In this document: positions 30,469-46,065 of the stretch, one piece after another
Layout: each line of letters opens with the position of its first letter
Numbering within the stretch: the first letter of the stretch is position 1
DNA from: Bathymodiolus brooksi
Taxonomy: Eukaryota; Mollusca; Bivalvia; Mytilida; Modiolidae
Reading direction: 5' to 3'
NCBI GenBank assembly: GCA_963680875.1
Contig: OY804588.1
Location: 95,970,233 to 96,034,232 of the forward strand
DNA: 64,000 nucleotides
Translations under genes and position numbers: made by a program
Notes under the pieces: model-generated
What the model saw: only the letters and a program-made list of their open reading frames with translations
Databases searched by the model: none
Told to the model about the DNA's origin: nothing

Positions 30469-31660
30469 TTAGACATCCAAAGTCATTTCATATTGGACAT
30501 CTAAAGACATTTCATATTGGATATCAAAAGACATTTCATATTGGACATCAAAAGACATTTCATATTGGACATCTAAATACATTTTATATTGGACGTCTAA
30601 AGACATTTCATATTGAACATCTAAAGACATTTCATATTGGACATCTAAATACATTTCATATTGGACATCTAAATACATTTCATATTGGACATCTAAATAC
30701 ATTTCATATTGGACATCAAAAGACATTTCATATTAGACATCTAAAGACATTTCATATTGGACATCTAAAGACATTTCATATTGGACATTTAAATACATTT
30801 CATATTGGATATCTAAATACATTTCATATTGGACATGTAAAGGCATTTCCTATTGGACATCTAAAGACATTTCATATTGGATATCTAAAGACATTTCATA
30901 TTGGCCATCTAAAGACATTTCATATTGGACATCTAAAGACATTTCATATTAAACATCCAAAGTCATTTCATATTGGACATCTAAAGACATTTCATATTGG
31001 ATATCAAAAGACATTTCATATTGGACATCAAAAGACATTTCATATTGGACATCTAAATACATTTTATATTGGACGTCTAAAGACATTTCATATTGAACAT
31101 CTAAAGACATTTCATATTGGACATCTAAATACATTTCATATTGGTTATCTAAAGACATTTCATATTGGAGATCTAAAGACATTTCATATTGGACATCTAA
31201 AGACATTTCATATTGGATATCAAAAGACATTTCATATTGGACATCAAAAGACATTTCATATTGGACATCTAAATACATTTTATATTGGACGTCTAAAGAC
31301 ATTTCATATTGAACATCTAAAGACATTTCATATTGGACATCTAAATACATTTCATATTGGACATCTAAATACATTTCATATTGGACATCTAAATACATTT
31401 CATATTGGACATCAAAAGACATTTCATATTAGACATCTAAAGACATTTCATATTGGACATCTAAAGACATTTCATATTGGACATTTAAATACATTTCATA
31501 TTGGATATCTAAATACATTTCATATTGGACATGTAAAGGCATTTCCTATTGGACATCTAAAGACATTTCATATTGGATATCTAAAGACATTTCATATTGG
31601 CCATCTAAAGACATTTCATATTGGACATCTAAAGACATTTCATATTAAACATCCAAAGTC
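30469..31660. repeat. Local nested duplications (480 bp and 696 bp)
   Basis: The module beginning with ACATCCAAAGTCATTT occurs at about 30475, 30955 and 31651, giving spacings of 480 bp (20 monomers) and 696 bp (29 monomers). The second and third share a further change, TTAAACATCC in place of TTAGACATCC. The 77-residue minus-strand translation of the first copy reappears at the start of the reading run of the second. A short, recent amplification is the simplest reading. Confidence 0.8.
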
Positions 31661-34600
31661 ATTTCATATTGGACATCTAAAGACATTTCATATTGGATAT
31701 CAAAAGACATTTCATATTGGACATCAAAAGACATTTCATATTGGACATCTAAATACATTTTATATTGGACGTCTAAAGACATTTCATATTGAACATCTAA
31801 AGACATTTCATATTGGACATCTAAATACATTTCATATTGGTTATCTAAAGACATTTCATATTGGAGATCTAAAGACATTTCATATTGGACATCTAAAGAC
31901 ATTTCATATTGGACATCTAAAGACATTTCATATTGGACATCTAAAGACATTTCATATTGGACATCAAAAGACATTTTATATTGGACATCTACAGACATTT
32001 CATATTGGACATCTAAAGACATTTCATATTGAACATCTAAATACATTTCATATTGGTCATCTAAAAACATTTCATATTGGACATCTAAAGACATTTCATA
32101 TTGGACATCTAAAGACATTTCATATTGGACATCTAAAGACCTTTCATATTGGACATCAAAAGACATTTCATATTGGACATCAAAAGACTTTTCATATTGG
32201 ACATCTAAATACATTTCATATTGGACACCTAAATACATTTCATATTGGACATCTAAAGACATTTCATATTAGACATCTAAAGACCTTTCATATTGGACAT
32301 CTAAATACATTTCATATTGGACATCTAAATACATTTCATATTAGACATCTAAAGACATTTCATATTAGACATCTAAATACATTTCATATTGGACATCTAA
32401 AGACATTTCATATTGGACATGTAAAGACATTTCATATTGAATATCTAAAGACATTTCATATTGAACATCTAAATACATTTCATATTGGTCATCTAAAGAC
32501 ATTTCATATTGGACATCAAAAGAAATTTCATATTGGACATCTAAAGACATTTCATATTGGACATCTAAAGACATTTCATATTGGACATCTAAATACATTT
32601 CATATTGGACATCTATATACATTTCATATTGGACATCTAAAGACATTTCATATTGGATATCTAAAGACATTTCATATTAGACATCAAAAGACATTTCATA
32701 TTGGACATCTAAAGACATTTCATATTGGACATCTAAAGACATTTCATATTGGACATCTAAAGACATTTCATATTGGACATCTAAAGACATTTCATATTGG
32801 ACATCTAAAGACATTTCATATTGGATATCAAAAGACATTTCATATTGGACATCTAAAGACATTTCATATTGGACATCTAAATACATTTTATATTGGACGT
32901 CTAAAGACATTTCATATTGGACATCTAAAGACATTTCATATTGAACATCTAAAGACATTTCATATTGGACATCTAAATACATTTCATATTGGTTATCTAA
33001 AGACATTTCATATTGGAGATCTAAAGACATTTCATATTGGACATCTAAAGACATTTCATATTGGACATCTAAAGACATTTCATATTGGACATCTAAAGAC
33101 ATTTCATATTGGACATCAAAAGACATTTTATATTGGACATCTACAGACATTTCATATTGGACATCTAAAGACATTTCATATTGAACATCTAAATACATTT
33201 CATATTGGTCATCGAAAAACATTTCATATTGGACATCTAAAGACATTTCATATTGGACATCTAAAGACATTTCATATTGGACATCTAAAGACATTTCATA
33301 TTGGACATCAAAAGACATTTCATATTGGACATCTAAAGACATTTCATATTGGACATCTAAAGACATTTCCTATTGGACATCTAAATACATTTCATATTGG
33401 ACATCTAAATACATTTCATATTGGACATCAAAAGACATTTCATATTAGACATCTAAAGACATTTCATATTGGACATCTAAAGACATTTCATATTGGACAT
33501 TTAAATACATTTCATATTGGATATCTAAATACATTTCATATTGGACATGTAAAGGCATTTCCTATTGGACATCTAAAGACATTTCATATTGGATATTTAA
33601 AGACATTTCATATTGGCCATCTAAAGACATTTCATATTGGACATCTAAAGACATTTCATATTAGACATCTAAAGACATTTCATATTGGACATCTAAAGAC
33701 ATTTCATATTGGATATCAAAAGACATTTCATATTGGACATCTAAAGACATTTCATATTGGACATCTAAATACATTTTATATTGGACGTCTAAAGACATTT
33801 CATATTGGACATCAAAAGACATTTCATATTGAACATCTAAAGACATTTCATATTGGACATCTAAATACATTTCATATTGGTTATCTAAAGACATTTCATA
33901 TTGGAGATCTAAAGACATTTCATATTGGACATCTAAAGACATTTCATATTGGACATCTAAAGACATTTCATATTGGACATCTAAAGACATTTCATATTGG
34001 ACATCAAAAGACATTTTATATTGGACATCTACAGACATTTCATATTGGACATCTAAAGACATTTCATATTGAACATCTAAATACATTTCATATTGGTCAT
34101 CTAAAAACATTTCATATTGGACATCTAAAGACATTTCATATTGGACATCTAAAGACATTTCATATTGGACATCTAAAGACATTTCATATTGGACATCAAA
34201 AGACATTTCATATTGGACATCAAAAGACTTTTCATATTGGACATCTAAATACATTTCATATTGGACACCTAAATACATTTCATATTGGACATCTAAAGAC
34301 ATTTCATATTAGACATCTAAAGACCTTTCATATTGGACATCTAAATACATTTCATATTGGACATCTAAATACATTTCATATTAGACATCTAAAGACATTT
34401 CATATTAGACATCTAAATACATTTCATATTGGACATCTAAAGACATTTCATATTGGACATGTAAAGACATTTCATATTGAATATCTAAAGACATTTCATA
34501 TTGAACATCTAAATACATTTCATATTGGTCATCTAAAGACATTTCATATTGGACATCAAAAGAAATTTCATATTGGACATCTAAAGACATTTCATATTGG

Positions 34601-35395
34601 ACATCTAAAGACATTTCATATTGGACATCTAAATACATTTCATATTGGACATCTATATACATTTCATATTGGACATCTAAAGACATTTCATATTGGATAT
34701 CTAAAGACATTTCCTATTGGACATCTAAAGACATTTCCTATTGGACATCAAAAGACTTTTCATATTGAACATCAAAAGACATTTCATATTGGACATCTAA
34801 ATACATTTCATATTGGATATCTAAAGACATTTCATATTGGACATCTAAATACATTTCATATTAGACATCTAAAGACATTTCATATTAGACATCTAAAGAC
34901 ATTTCATATTGGACATCTAAAGACATTTCATATTGGACATCTAAAGACATTTCATATTGGACATCTAAATACATTTTATATTGGACATCTAAAGACATTT
35001 CATATTGGACATCTAAAGACCTTTCATATTGGACATCTAAAGACATTTCATATTGGACATCTAAATACATTTCATATTGGACATCTAAAAACATTTCATA
35101 TTGGACATCTAAAGACATTTCATATTGGACATCTAAATACATTTCATATTGGACATCTAAATACATTTCATATTGTACATCTAAATACATTTCACATTGA
35201 ACATCAAAAGACATTTCCTATTGGACATCTAAATACATTTCATATTGGACATCAAAAGAAATTTCATATTGGACATCTAAAGACATTTCATATTGGACAT
35301 CTAAAGACATTTCATATTGGACATCTAAATACATTTCATATTGGACATCTATATACATTTCATATTGGACATCTAAAGACATTTCATATTGGATA
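31645..35395. repeat. Higher-order block C, copy 1
   Basis: The block runs from an ACATCCAAAGTC monomer through the ACACCTAAAT segment, the CTATATACA segment, a CATCGAAAAACA segment, a GTAAAGGCATTTCC segment, a second long segment and the TTGTACATC module (about 35174). It maps to block C copy 2 at 6,600 bp on the left, 6,480 bp in the middle and 6,408 bp on the right. The steps are losses of five and three monomers in copy 2. A private TATTTAAAG change occurs near 33593. Confidence 0.83.
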
Positions 35396-35940
35396 TCTAA
35401 AGACATTTCATATTAGACATCTAAAGACATTTCATATTGGACATCTAAAGACATTTCATATTGGACATCTAAAGACATTTCATATTAGACATCAAAAGAC
35501 ATTTCATATTAGACATCTAAAGACATTTCATATTGGACATCTAAAGACATTTCAAATTGGACATCTAAAGACATTTCATATTGGACATCTAAATACATTT
35601 CATATTGGACATCTAAAGACATTTCATATTGGACATCTAAAGACCTTTCATATTGGACATCTAAAGACATTTCATATTGGACATCTAAAGACATTTCATA
35701 TTGGACATTTAAATACATTTCATATTGGATATCTAAATACATTTCATATTGGACATGTAAAGGCATTTCCTATTGGACATCTAAAGACATTTCATATTGG
35801 ATATCTAAAGACATTTCATATTGGCCATCTAAAGACATTTCATATTGGACATCTAAAGACATTTCATATTAGACATCAAAAGACATTTCATATTGGACAT
35901 CTAAAGACATTTCATATTGGATATCAAAAGACATTTCATA

Positions 35941-38238
35941 TTAGACATCTAAAGACATTTCATATTGGACATCTAAAGACATTTCATATTGGACATCTAA
36001 ATACATTTTATATTGGACGTCTAAAGACATTTCATATTGGACATCTAAAGACATTTCATATTGGACATCTAAAGACATTTCATATTGGACATTTAAATAC
36101 ATTTCATATTGGATATCTAAATACATTTCATATTGGACATGTAAAGGCATTTCCTAATGGACATCTAAAGACATTTCATATTGGATATCTAAAGACATTT
36201 CATATTGGCCATCTAAAGACATTTCATATTGGACATCTAAAGACATTTCATATTGGACATCTAAATACATTTCATATTGGACATCTATATACATTTCATA
36301 TTGGACATCTAAAGACATTTCATATTGGATATCTAAAGACATTTCACATTAGACATCTAAAGACATTTCATATTGGACATCTAAAGACATTTCATATTGG
36401 ACATCTAAAGACATTTCATATTAGACATCAAAAGACATTTCATATTAGACATCTAAAGACATTTCATATTGGACATCTAAAGACATTTCAAATTGGACAT
36501 CTAAAGACATTTCATATTGGACATCTAAATACATTTCATATTGGATATCTAAATACATTTCATATTGGACATGTAAAGGCATTTCCTAATGGACATCTAA
36601 AGACATTTCATATTGGATATCTAAAGACATTTCATATTGGCCATCTAAAGACATTTCATATTGGACATCTAAAGACATTTCATATTGGACATCTAAATAC
36701 ATTTCATATTGGACATCTATATACATTTCATATTGGACATCTAAAGACATTTCATATTGGATATCTAAAGACATTTCACATTAGACATCTAAAGACATTT
36801 CATATTGGACATCTAAAGACATTTCATATTGGACATCTAAAGACATTTCATATTAGACATCAAAAGACATTTCATATTAGACATCTAAAGACATTTCATA
36901 TTGGACATCTAAAGACATTTCAAATTGGACATCTAAAGACATTTCATATTGGACATCTAAATACATTTCATATTGGACATCAAAAGACATTTCATATTGG
37001 ACATCTAAAGACATTTCATATTGGCCATCTAAAGACATTTCATATTGGACATCTAAAGACATTTCATATTAGACATCAAAAGACATTTCATATTGGACAT
37101 CTAAAGACATTTCATATTGGATATCAAAAGACATTTCATATTAGACATCTAAAGACATTTCATATTGGACATCTAAAGACATTTCATATTGGACATCTAA
37201 ATACATTTTATATTGGACGTCTAAAGACATTTCATATTGGACATCTAAAGACATTTCATATTGGACATCTAAAGACATTTCATATTGGACATTTAAATAC
37301 ATTTCATATTGGATATCTAAATACATTTCATATTGGACATGTAAAGGCATTTCCTAATGGACATCTAAAGACATTTCATATTGGCCATCTAAAGACATTT
37401 CATATTGGACATCTAAAGACATTTCATATTGGACATCTAAATACATTTCATATTGGACATCTATATACATTTCATATTGGACATCTAAAGACATTTCATA
37501 TTGGATATCTAAAGACATTTCACATTAGACATCTAAAGACATTTCATATTGGACATCTAAAGACATTTCATATTGGACATCTAAAGACATTTCATATTAG
37601 ACATCAAAAGACATTTCATATTAGACATCTAAAGACATTTCATATTGGACATCTAAAGACATTTCAAATTGGACATCTAAAGACATTTCATATTGGACAT
37701 CTAAATACATTTCATATTGGATATCTAAATACATTTCATATTGGACATGTAAAGGCATTTCCTAATGGACATCTAAAGACATTTCATATTGGATATCTAA
37801 AGACATTTCATATTGGCCATCTAAAGACATTTCATATTGGACATCTAAAGACATTTCATATTGGACATCTAAATACATTTCATATTGGACATCTATATAC
37901 ATTTCATATTGGACATCTAAAGACATTTCATATTGGATATCTAAAGACATTTCACATTAGACATCTAAAGACATTTCATATTGGACATCTAAAGACATTT
38001 CATATTGGACATCTAAAGACATTTCATATTAGACATCAAAAGACATTTCATATTAGACATCTAAAGACATTTCATATTGGACATCTAAAGACATTTCAAA
38101 TTGGACATCTAAAGACATTTCATATTGGACATCTAAATACATTTCATATTGGACATCAAAAGACATTTCATATTGGACATCTAAAGACATTTCATATTGG
38201 CCATCTAAAGACATTTCATATTGGACATCTAAAGACAT
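35941..38238. repeat. Local duplication of about 1,176-1,200 bp (49-50 monomers)
   Basis: Landmarks 35941, 36586 and 36877 recur at 37141, 37762 and 38053, offsets 1,200, 1,176 and 1,176 bp. Inside the unit a shorter 432-bp (18-monomer) repeat links 36154 and 36586. Monomers reading TTTCACATTAGAC (about 36344, 36776, 37520 and 37952) and TTTCCTAATGG (about 36151, 36589, 37351 and 37765) are concentrated here. The stretch separates block C copies 1 and 2. Confidence 0.8.
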
Positions 38239-38244
38239 TTCATA

Positions 38245-41200
38245 TTAGACATCCAAAGTCATTTCATATTGGACATCTAAAGACATTTCATATTGGATAT
38301 CAAAAGACATTTCATATTGGACATCTAAAGACATTTCATATTGGACATCTAAATACATTTTATATTGGACGTCTAAAGACATTTCATATTGAACATCTAA
38401 AGACATTTCATATTGGACATCTAAATACATTTCATATTGGTTATCTAAAGACATTTCATATTGGAGATCTAAAGACATTTCATATTGGACATCTAAAGAC
38501 ATTTCATATTGGACATCTAAAGACATTTCATATTGGACATCTAAAGACATTTCATATTGGACATCAAAAGACATTTTATATTGGACATCTACAGACATTT
38601 CATATTGGACATCTAAAGACATTTCATATTGAACATCTAAATACATTTCATATTGGTCATCTAAAAACATTTCATATTGGACATCTAAAGACATTTCATA
38701 TTGGACATCTAAAGACATTTCATATTGGACATCTAAAGACATTTCATATTGGACATCAAAAGACATTTCATATTGGACATCAAAAGACTTTTCATATTGG
38801 ACATCTAAATACATTTCATATTGGACACCTAAATACATTTCATATTGGACATCTAAAGACATTTCATATTAGACATCTAAAGACCTTTCATATTGGACAT
38901 CTAAATACATTTCATATTGGACATCTAAATACATTTCATATTAGACATCTAAAGACATTTCATATTAGACATCTAAATACATTTCATATTGGACATCTAA
39001 AGACATTTCATATTGGACATGTAAAGACATTTCATATTGAATATCTAAAGACATTTCATATTGGACATCTAAATACATTTCATATTGGACATCTATATAC
39101 ATTTCATATTGGACATCTAAAGACATTTCATATTGGATATCTAAAGACATTTCATATTAGACATCAAAAGACATTTCATATTGGACATCTAAAGACATTT
39201 CATATTGGACATCTAAAGACATTTCATATTGGACATCTAAAGACATTTCATATTGGACATCTAAAGACATTTCATATTGGACATCTAAAGACATTTCATA
39301 TTGGATATCAAAAGACATTTCATATTGGACATCTAAAGACATTTCATATTGGACATCTAAATACATTTTATATTGGACGTCTAAAGACATTTCATATTGG
39401 ACATCAAAAGACATTTCATATTGAACATCTAAAGACATTTCATATTGGACATCTAAATACATTTCATATTGGTTATCTAAAGACATTTCATATTGGAGAT
39501 CTAAAGACATTTCATATTGGACATCTAAAGACATTTCATATTGGACATCTAAAGACATTTCATATTGGACATCTAAAGACATTTCATATTGGACATCAAA
39601 AGACATTTTATATTGGACATCTACAGACATTTCATATTGGACATCTAAAGACATTTCATATTGAACATCTAAATACATTTCATATTGGTCATCGAAAAAC
39701 ATTTCATATTGGACATCTAAAGACATTGCATATTGGACATCTAAAGACATTTCATATTGGACATCTAAAGACATTTCATATTGGACATCAAAAGACATTT
39801 CATATTGGACATCTAAAGACATTTCATATTGGACATCTAAAGACATTTCCTATTGGACATCTAAATACATTTCATATTGGACATCTAAATACATTTCATA
39901 TTGGACATCAAAAGACATTTCATATTAGACATCTAAAGACATTTCATATTGGACATCTAAAGACATTTCATATTGGACATTTAAATACATTTCATATTGG
40001 ATATCTAAATACATTTCATATTGGACATGTAAAGGCATTTCCTATTGGACATCTAAAGACATTTCATATTGGATATCTAAAGACATTTCATATTGGCCAT
40101 CTAAAGACATTTCATATTGGACATCTAAAGACATTTCATATTAGACATCTAAAGACATTTCATATTGGACATCTAAAGACATTTCATATTGGATATCAAA
40201 AGACATTTCATATTGGACATCTAAAGACATTTCATATTGGACATCTAAATACATTTTATATTGGACGTCTAAAGACATTTCATATTGGACATCAAAAGAC
40301 ATTTCATATTGAACATCTAAAGACATTTCATATTGGACATCTAAATACATTTCATATTGGTTATCTAAAGACATTTCATATTGGAGATCTAAAGACATTT
40401 CATATTGGACATCTAAAGACATTTCATATTGGACATCTAAAGACATTTCATATTGGACATCTAAAGACATTTCATATTGGACATCAAAAGACATTTTATA
40501 TTGGACATCTACAGACATTTCATATTGGACATCTAAAGACATTTCATATTGAACATCTAAATACATTTCATATTGGTCATCTAAAAACATTTCATATTGG
40601 ACATCTAAAGACATTTCATATTGGACATCAAAAGACATTTCATATTGGACATCTAAAGACATTTCATATTGGACATCAAAAGACATTTCATATTGGACAT
40701 CAAAAGACTTTTCATATTGGACATCTAAATACATTTCATATTGGACACCTAAATACATTTCATATTGGACATCTAAATACATTTCATATTAGACATCTAA
40801 AGACATTTCATATTAGACATCTAAATACATTTCATATTGGACATCTAAAGACATTTCATATTGGACATGTAAAGACATTTCATATTGAATATCTAAAGAC
40901 ATTTCATATTGAACATCTAAATACATTTCATATTGGTCATCTAAAGACATTTCATATTGGACATCAAAAGAAATTTCATATTGGACATCTAAAGACATTT
41001 CATATTGGACATCTAAAGACATTTCATATTGGACATCTAAATACATTTCATATTGGACATCTATATACATTTCATATTGGACATCTAAAGACATTTCATA
41101 TTGGATATCTAAAGACATTTCCTATTGGACATCTAAAGACATTTCCTATTGGACATCAAAAGACTTTTCATATTGAACATCAAAAGACATTTCATATTGG

Positions 41201-41800
41201 ACATCTAAATACATTTCATATTGGATATCTAAAGACATTTCATATTGGACATCTAAATACATTTCATATTAGACATCTAAAGACATTTCATATTAGACAT
41301 CTAAAGACATTTCATATTGGACATCTAAAGACATTTCATATTGGACATCTAAAGACATTTCATATTGGACATCTAAATACATTTTATATTGGACATCTAA
41401 AGACATTTCATATTGGACATCTAAAGACCTTTCATATTGGACATCTAAAGACATTTCATATTGGACATCTAAATACATTTCATATTGGACATCTAAAAAC
41501 ATTTCATATTGGACATCTAAAGACATTTCATATTGGACATCTAAATACATTTCATATTGGACATCTAAATACATTTCATATTGTACATCTAAATACATTT
41601 CACATTGAACATCAAAAGACATTTCCTATTGGACATCTAAATACATTTCATATTGGACATCAAAAGAAATTTCATATTGGACATCTAAAGACATTTCATA
41701 TTGGACATCTAAAGACATTTCATATTGGACATCTAAATACATTTCATATTGGACATCTATATACATTTCATATTGGACATCTAAAGACATTTCATATTGG
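38245..41800. repeat. Higher-order block C, copy 2
   Basis: This is homologous to block C copy 1 and, at 7,848 to 7,968 bp, to copy 3. It lacks five monomers near 39.06 kb that copy 1 has. It holds a private TTTCAT to TTGCAT change near 39727. After the TTGTACATC module (about 41581) it leaves the copy 1 order near 41.80 kb. Confidence 0.83.
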
Positions 41801-44800
41801 ACATGTAAAGGCATTTCCTATTGGACATCTAAAGACATTTCATATTGGATATCTAAAGACATTTCATATTGGCCATCTAAAGACATTTCATATTGGACAT
41901 CTAAAGACATTTCATATTAGACATCAAAAGACATTTCATATTGGACATCTAAAGACATTTCATATTGGATATCAAAAGACATTTCATATTAGACATCTAA
42001 AGACATTTCATATTGGACATCTAAAGACATTTCATATTGGATATCAAAAGACATTTCATATTGGACATCTAAAGACATTTCATATTGGACATCTAAATAC
42101 ATTTTATATTGGACGTCTAAAGACATTTCATATTGGACATCAAAAGACATTTCATATTGAACATCTAAAGACATTTCATATTGGACATCTAAATACATTT
42201 CATATTGGTTATCTAAAGACATTTCATATTGGAGATCTAAAGACATTTCATATTAGACATCTAAAGACATTTCATATTGGACATCTAAAGACATTTCATA
42301 TTGGATATCAAAAGACATTTCATATTGGACATCTAAAGACATTTCATATTGGACATCTAAATACATTTTATATTGGACGTCTAAAGACATTTCATATTGG
42401 ACATCAAAAGACATTTCATATTGAACATCTAAAGACATTTCATATTGGACATCTAAATACATTTCATATTGGTTATCTAAAGACATTTCATATTGGAGAT
42501 CTAAAGACATTTCATATTGGACATCTAAAGACATTTCATATTGGACATCTAAAGACATTTCATATTGGACATCTAAAGACATTTCATATTGGACATCAAA
42601 AGACATTTTATATTGGACATCTACAGACATTTCATATTGGACATCTAACGACATTTCATATTGAACATCTAAATACATTTCATATTGGTCATCTAAAAAC
42701 ATTTCATATTGGACATCTAAAGACATTTCATATTGGACATCAAAAGACATTTCATATTGGACATCTAAAGACATTTCATATTGGACATCAAAAGACATTT
42801 CATATTGGACATCAAAAGACTTTTCATATTGGACATCTAAATACATTTCATATTGGACACCTAAATACATTTCATATTGGACATCTAAAGACATTTCATA
42901 TTAGACATCTAAAGACCTTTCATATTGGACATCTAAATACATTTCATATTGGACATCTAAATACATTTCATATTGGACATCTAAAGACATTTCATATTAG
43001 ACATCTAAAGACCTTTCATATTGGACATCTAAATACATTTCATATTGGACATCTAAAGACATTTCATATTGGACATGTAAAGACATTTCATATTGAATAT
43101 CTAAAGACATTTCATATTGAACATCTAAATACATTTCATATTGGTCATCTAAAGACATTTCATATTGGACATCAAAAGAAATTTCATATTGGACATCTAA
43201 AGACATTTCATATTGGACATCTAAAGACATTTCATATTGGACATCTAAATACATTTCATATTGGACATCTATATACATTTCATATTGGACATCTAAAGAC
43301 ATTTCATATTGGATATCTAAAGACATTTCCTATTGGACATCTAAAGACATTTCCTATTGGACATCAAAAGACTTTTCATATTGAACATCAAAAGACATTT
43401 CATATTGGACATCTAAATACATTTCATATTGGATATCTAAAGACATTTCATATTGGACATCTAAATACATTTCATATTAGACATCTAAAGACATTTCATA
43501 TTAGACATCTAAAGACATTTCATATTGGACATCTAAAGACATTTCATATTGGACATCTAAAGACATTTCATATTGGACATCTAAATACATTTTATATTGG
43601 ACATCTAAAGACATTTCATATTGGACATCTAAAGACCTTTCATATTGGACATCTAAAGACATTTCATATTGGACATCTAAATACATTTCATATTGGACAT
43701 CTAAAAACATTTCATATTGGACATCTAAAGACATTTCATATTGGACATCTAAATACATTTCATATTGGACATCTAAATACATTTCATATTGTACATCTAA
43801 ATTCATTTCACATTGAACATCAAAAGACATTTCCTATTGGACATCTAAATACATTTCATATTGGACATCAAAAGAAATTTCATATTGGACATCTAAAGAC
43901 ATTTCATATTGGACATCTAAAGACATTTCATATTGGACATCTAAATACATTTCATATTGGACATCTATATACATTTCATATTGGACATCTAAAGACATTT
44001 CATATTGGATATCTAAAGACATTTCATATTAGACATCTAAAGACATTTCATATTGGACATCTAAATACATTTCATATTGGACATCTAAAGACATTTCATA
44101 TTGGACATCTAAAGACCTTTCATATTGGACATCTAAAGACATTTCATATTGGACATCTAAAGACATTTCATATTGGACATTTAAATACATTTCATATTGG
44201 ATATCTAAATACATTTCATATTGGACATGTAAAGGCATTTCCTATTGGACATCTAAAGACATTTCATATTGGATATCTAAAGACATTTCATATTGGCCAT
44301 CTAAAGACATTTCATATTGGACATCTAAAGACATTTCATATTAGACATCAAAAGACATTTCATATTGGACATCTAAAGACATTTCATATTGGATATCAAA
44401 AGACATTTCATATTAGACATCTAAAGACATTTCATATTGGACATCTAAAGACATTTCATATTGGACATCTAAAGACATTTCATATTGGACATCTAAATAC
44501 ATTTTATATTGGACATCTAAAGACATTTCATATTGGACATCTAAAGACCTTTCATATTGGACATCTAAAGACATTTCATATTGGACATCTAAATACATTT
44601 CATATTGGACATCTAAAAACATTTCATATTGGACATCTAAAGACATTTCATATTGGACATCTAAATACATTTCATATTGGACATCTAAATACATTTCATA
44701 TTGTACATCTAAATACATTTCACATTGAACATCAAAAGACATTTCCTATTGGACATCTAAATACATTTCATATTGGACATCAAAAGAAATTTCATATTGG

Positions 44801-44940
44801 ACATCTAAAGACATTTCATATTGGACTTCTAAAGACATTTCATATTGGACATCTAAATACATTTCATATTGGACATCTATATACATTTCATATTGGACAT
44901 CTAAAGACATTTCATATTGGATATCTAAAGACATTTCATA
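41293..44940. repeat. Repeated TTGTACATC modules with 2,208- and 912-bp spacing
   Basis: The module with TTGTACATC and TTTCACATTG occurs at about 41581, 43791 and 44701. Its left edges at 41293, 43501 and 44413 are 2,208 bp (92 monomers) and 912 bp (38 monomers) apart. The middle copy has a private change of AAATACATT to AAATTCATT near 43801. The third is followed by a private GGACTTCTA monomer near 44825. The run lies between block C copies 2 and 3. Confidence 0.8.
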
Positions 44941-46065
44941 TTAGACATCTAAAGACATTTCATATTGGACATCTAAAGACATTTCATATTGGACATCTAA
45001 AGACATTTCATATTAGACATCAAAAGACATTTCATATTAGACATCTAAAGACATTTCATATTGGACATCTAAAGACATTTCAAATTGGACATCAAAAGAC
45101 ATTTCATATTGGACATCTAAATACATTTCATATTGGACATCTAAAGACATTTCATATTGGACATCTAAAGACCTTTCATATTGGACATCAAAAGACATTT
45201 CATATTGGACATCTAAAGACATTTCATATTGGACATTTAAATACATTTCATATTGGATATCTAAATACATTTCATATTGGACATGTAAAGGCATTTCCTA
45301 TTGGACATCTAAAGACATTTCATATTGGATATCTAAAGACATTTCATATTGGCCATCTAAAGACATTTCATATTGGACATCTAAAGACATTTCATATTAG
45401 ACATCAAAAGACATTTCATATTGGACATCTAAAGACATTTCATATTGGATATCAAAAGACATTTCATATTAGACATCTAAAGACATTTCATATTGGACAT
45501 CTAAAGACATTTCATATTGGACATCTAAATACATTTTATATTGGACGTCTAAAGACATTTCATATTGGACATCTAAAGACATTTCATATTGAACATCTAA
45601 AGACATTTCATATTGGACATCTAAATACATTTCATATTGGACATCTATATACATTTCATATTGGACATCTAAAGACATTTCATATTGGATATCTAAAGAC
45701 ATTTCATATTAGACATCTAAAGACATTTCATATTGGACATCTAAAGACATTTCATATTGGACATCTAAAGACATTTCATATTAGACATCAAAAGACATTT
45801 CATATTAGACATCTAAAGACATTTCATATTGGACATGTAAAGACATTTCAAATTGGACATCTAAAGACATTTCATATTGGACATCTAAATACATTTCATA
45901 TTGGACATCTAAAGACATTTCATATTGGACATCTAAAGACCTTTCATATTGGACATCTAAAGACATTTCATATTGGACATCTAAAGACATTTCATATTGG
46001 ACATTTAAATACATTTCATATTGGATATCTAAATACATTTCATATTGGACATGTAAAGGCATTTC

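Noticed and set aside
39721..39735. TTG codon in the plus-strand open frame as an alternative start
   Set aside because: This is a single private substitution (ACATTGCAT) inside the array with no start context.
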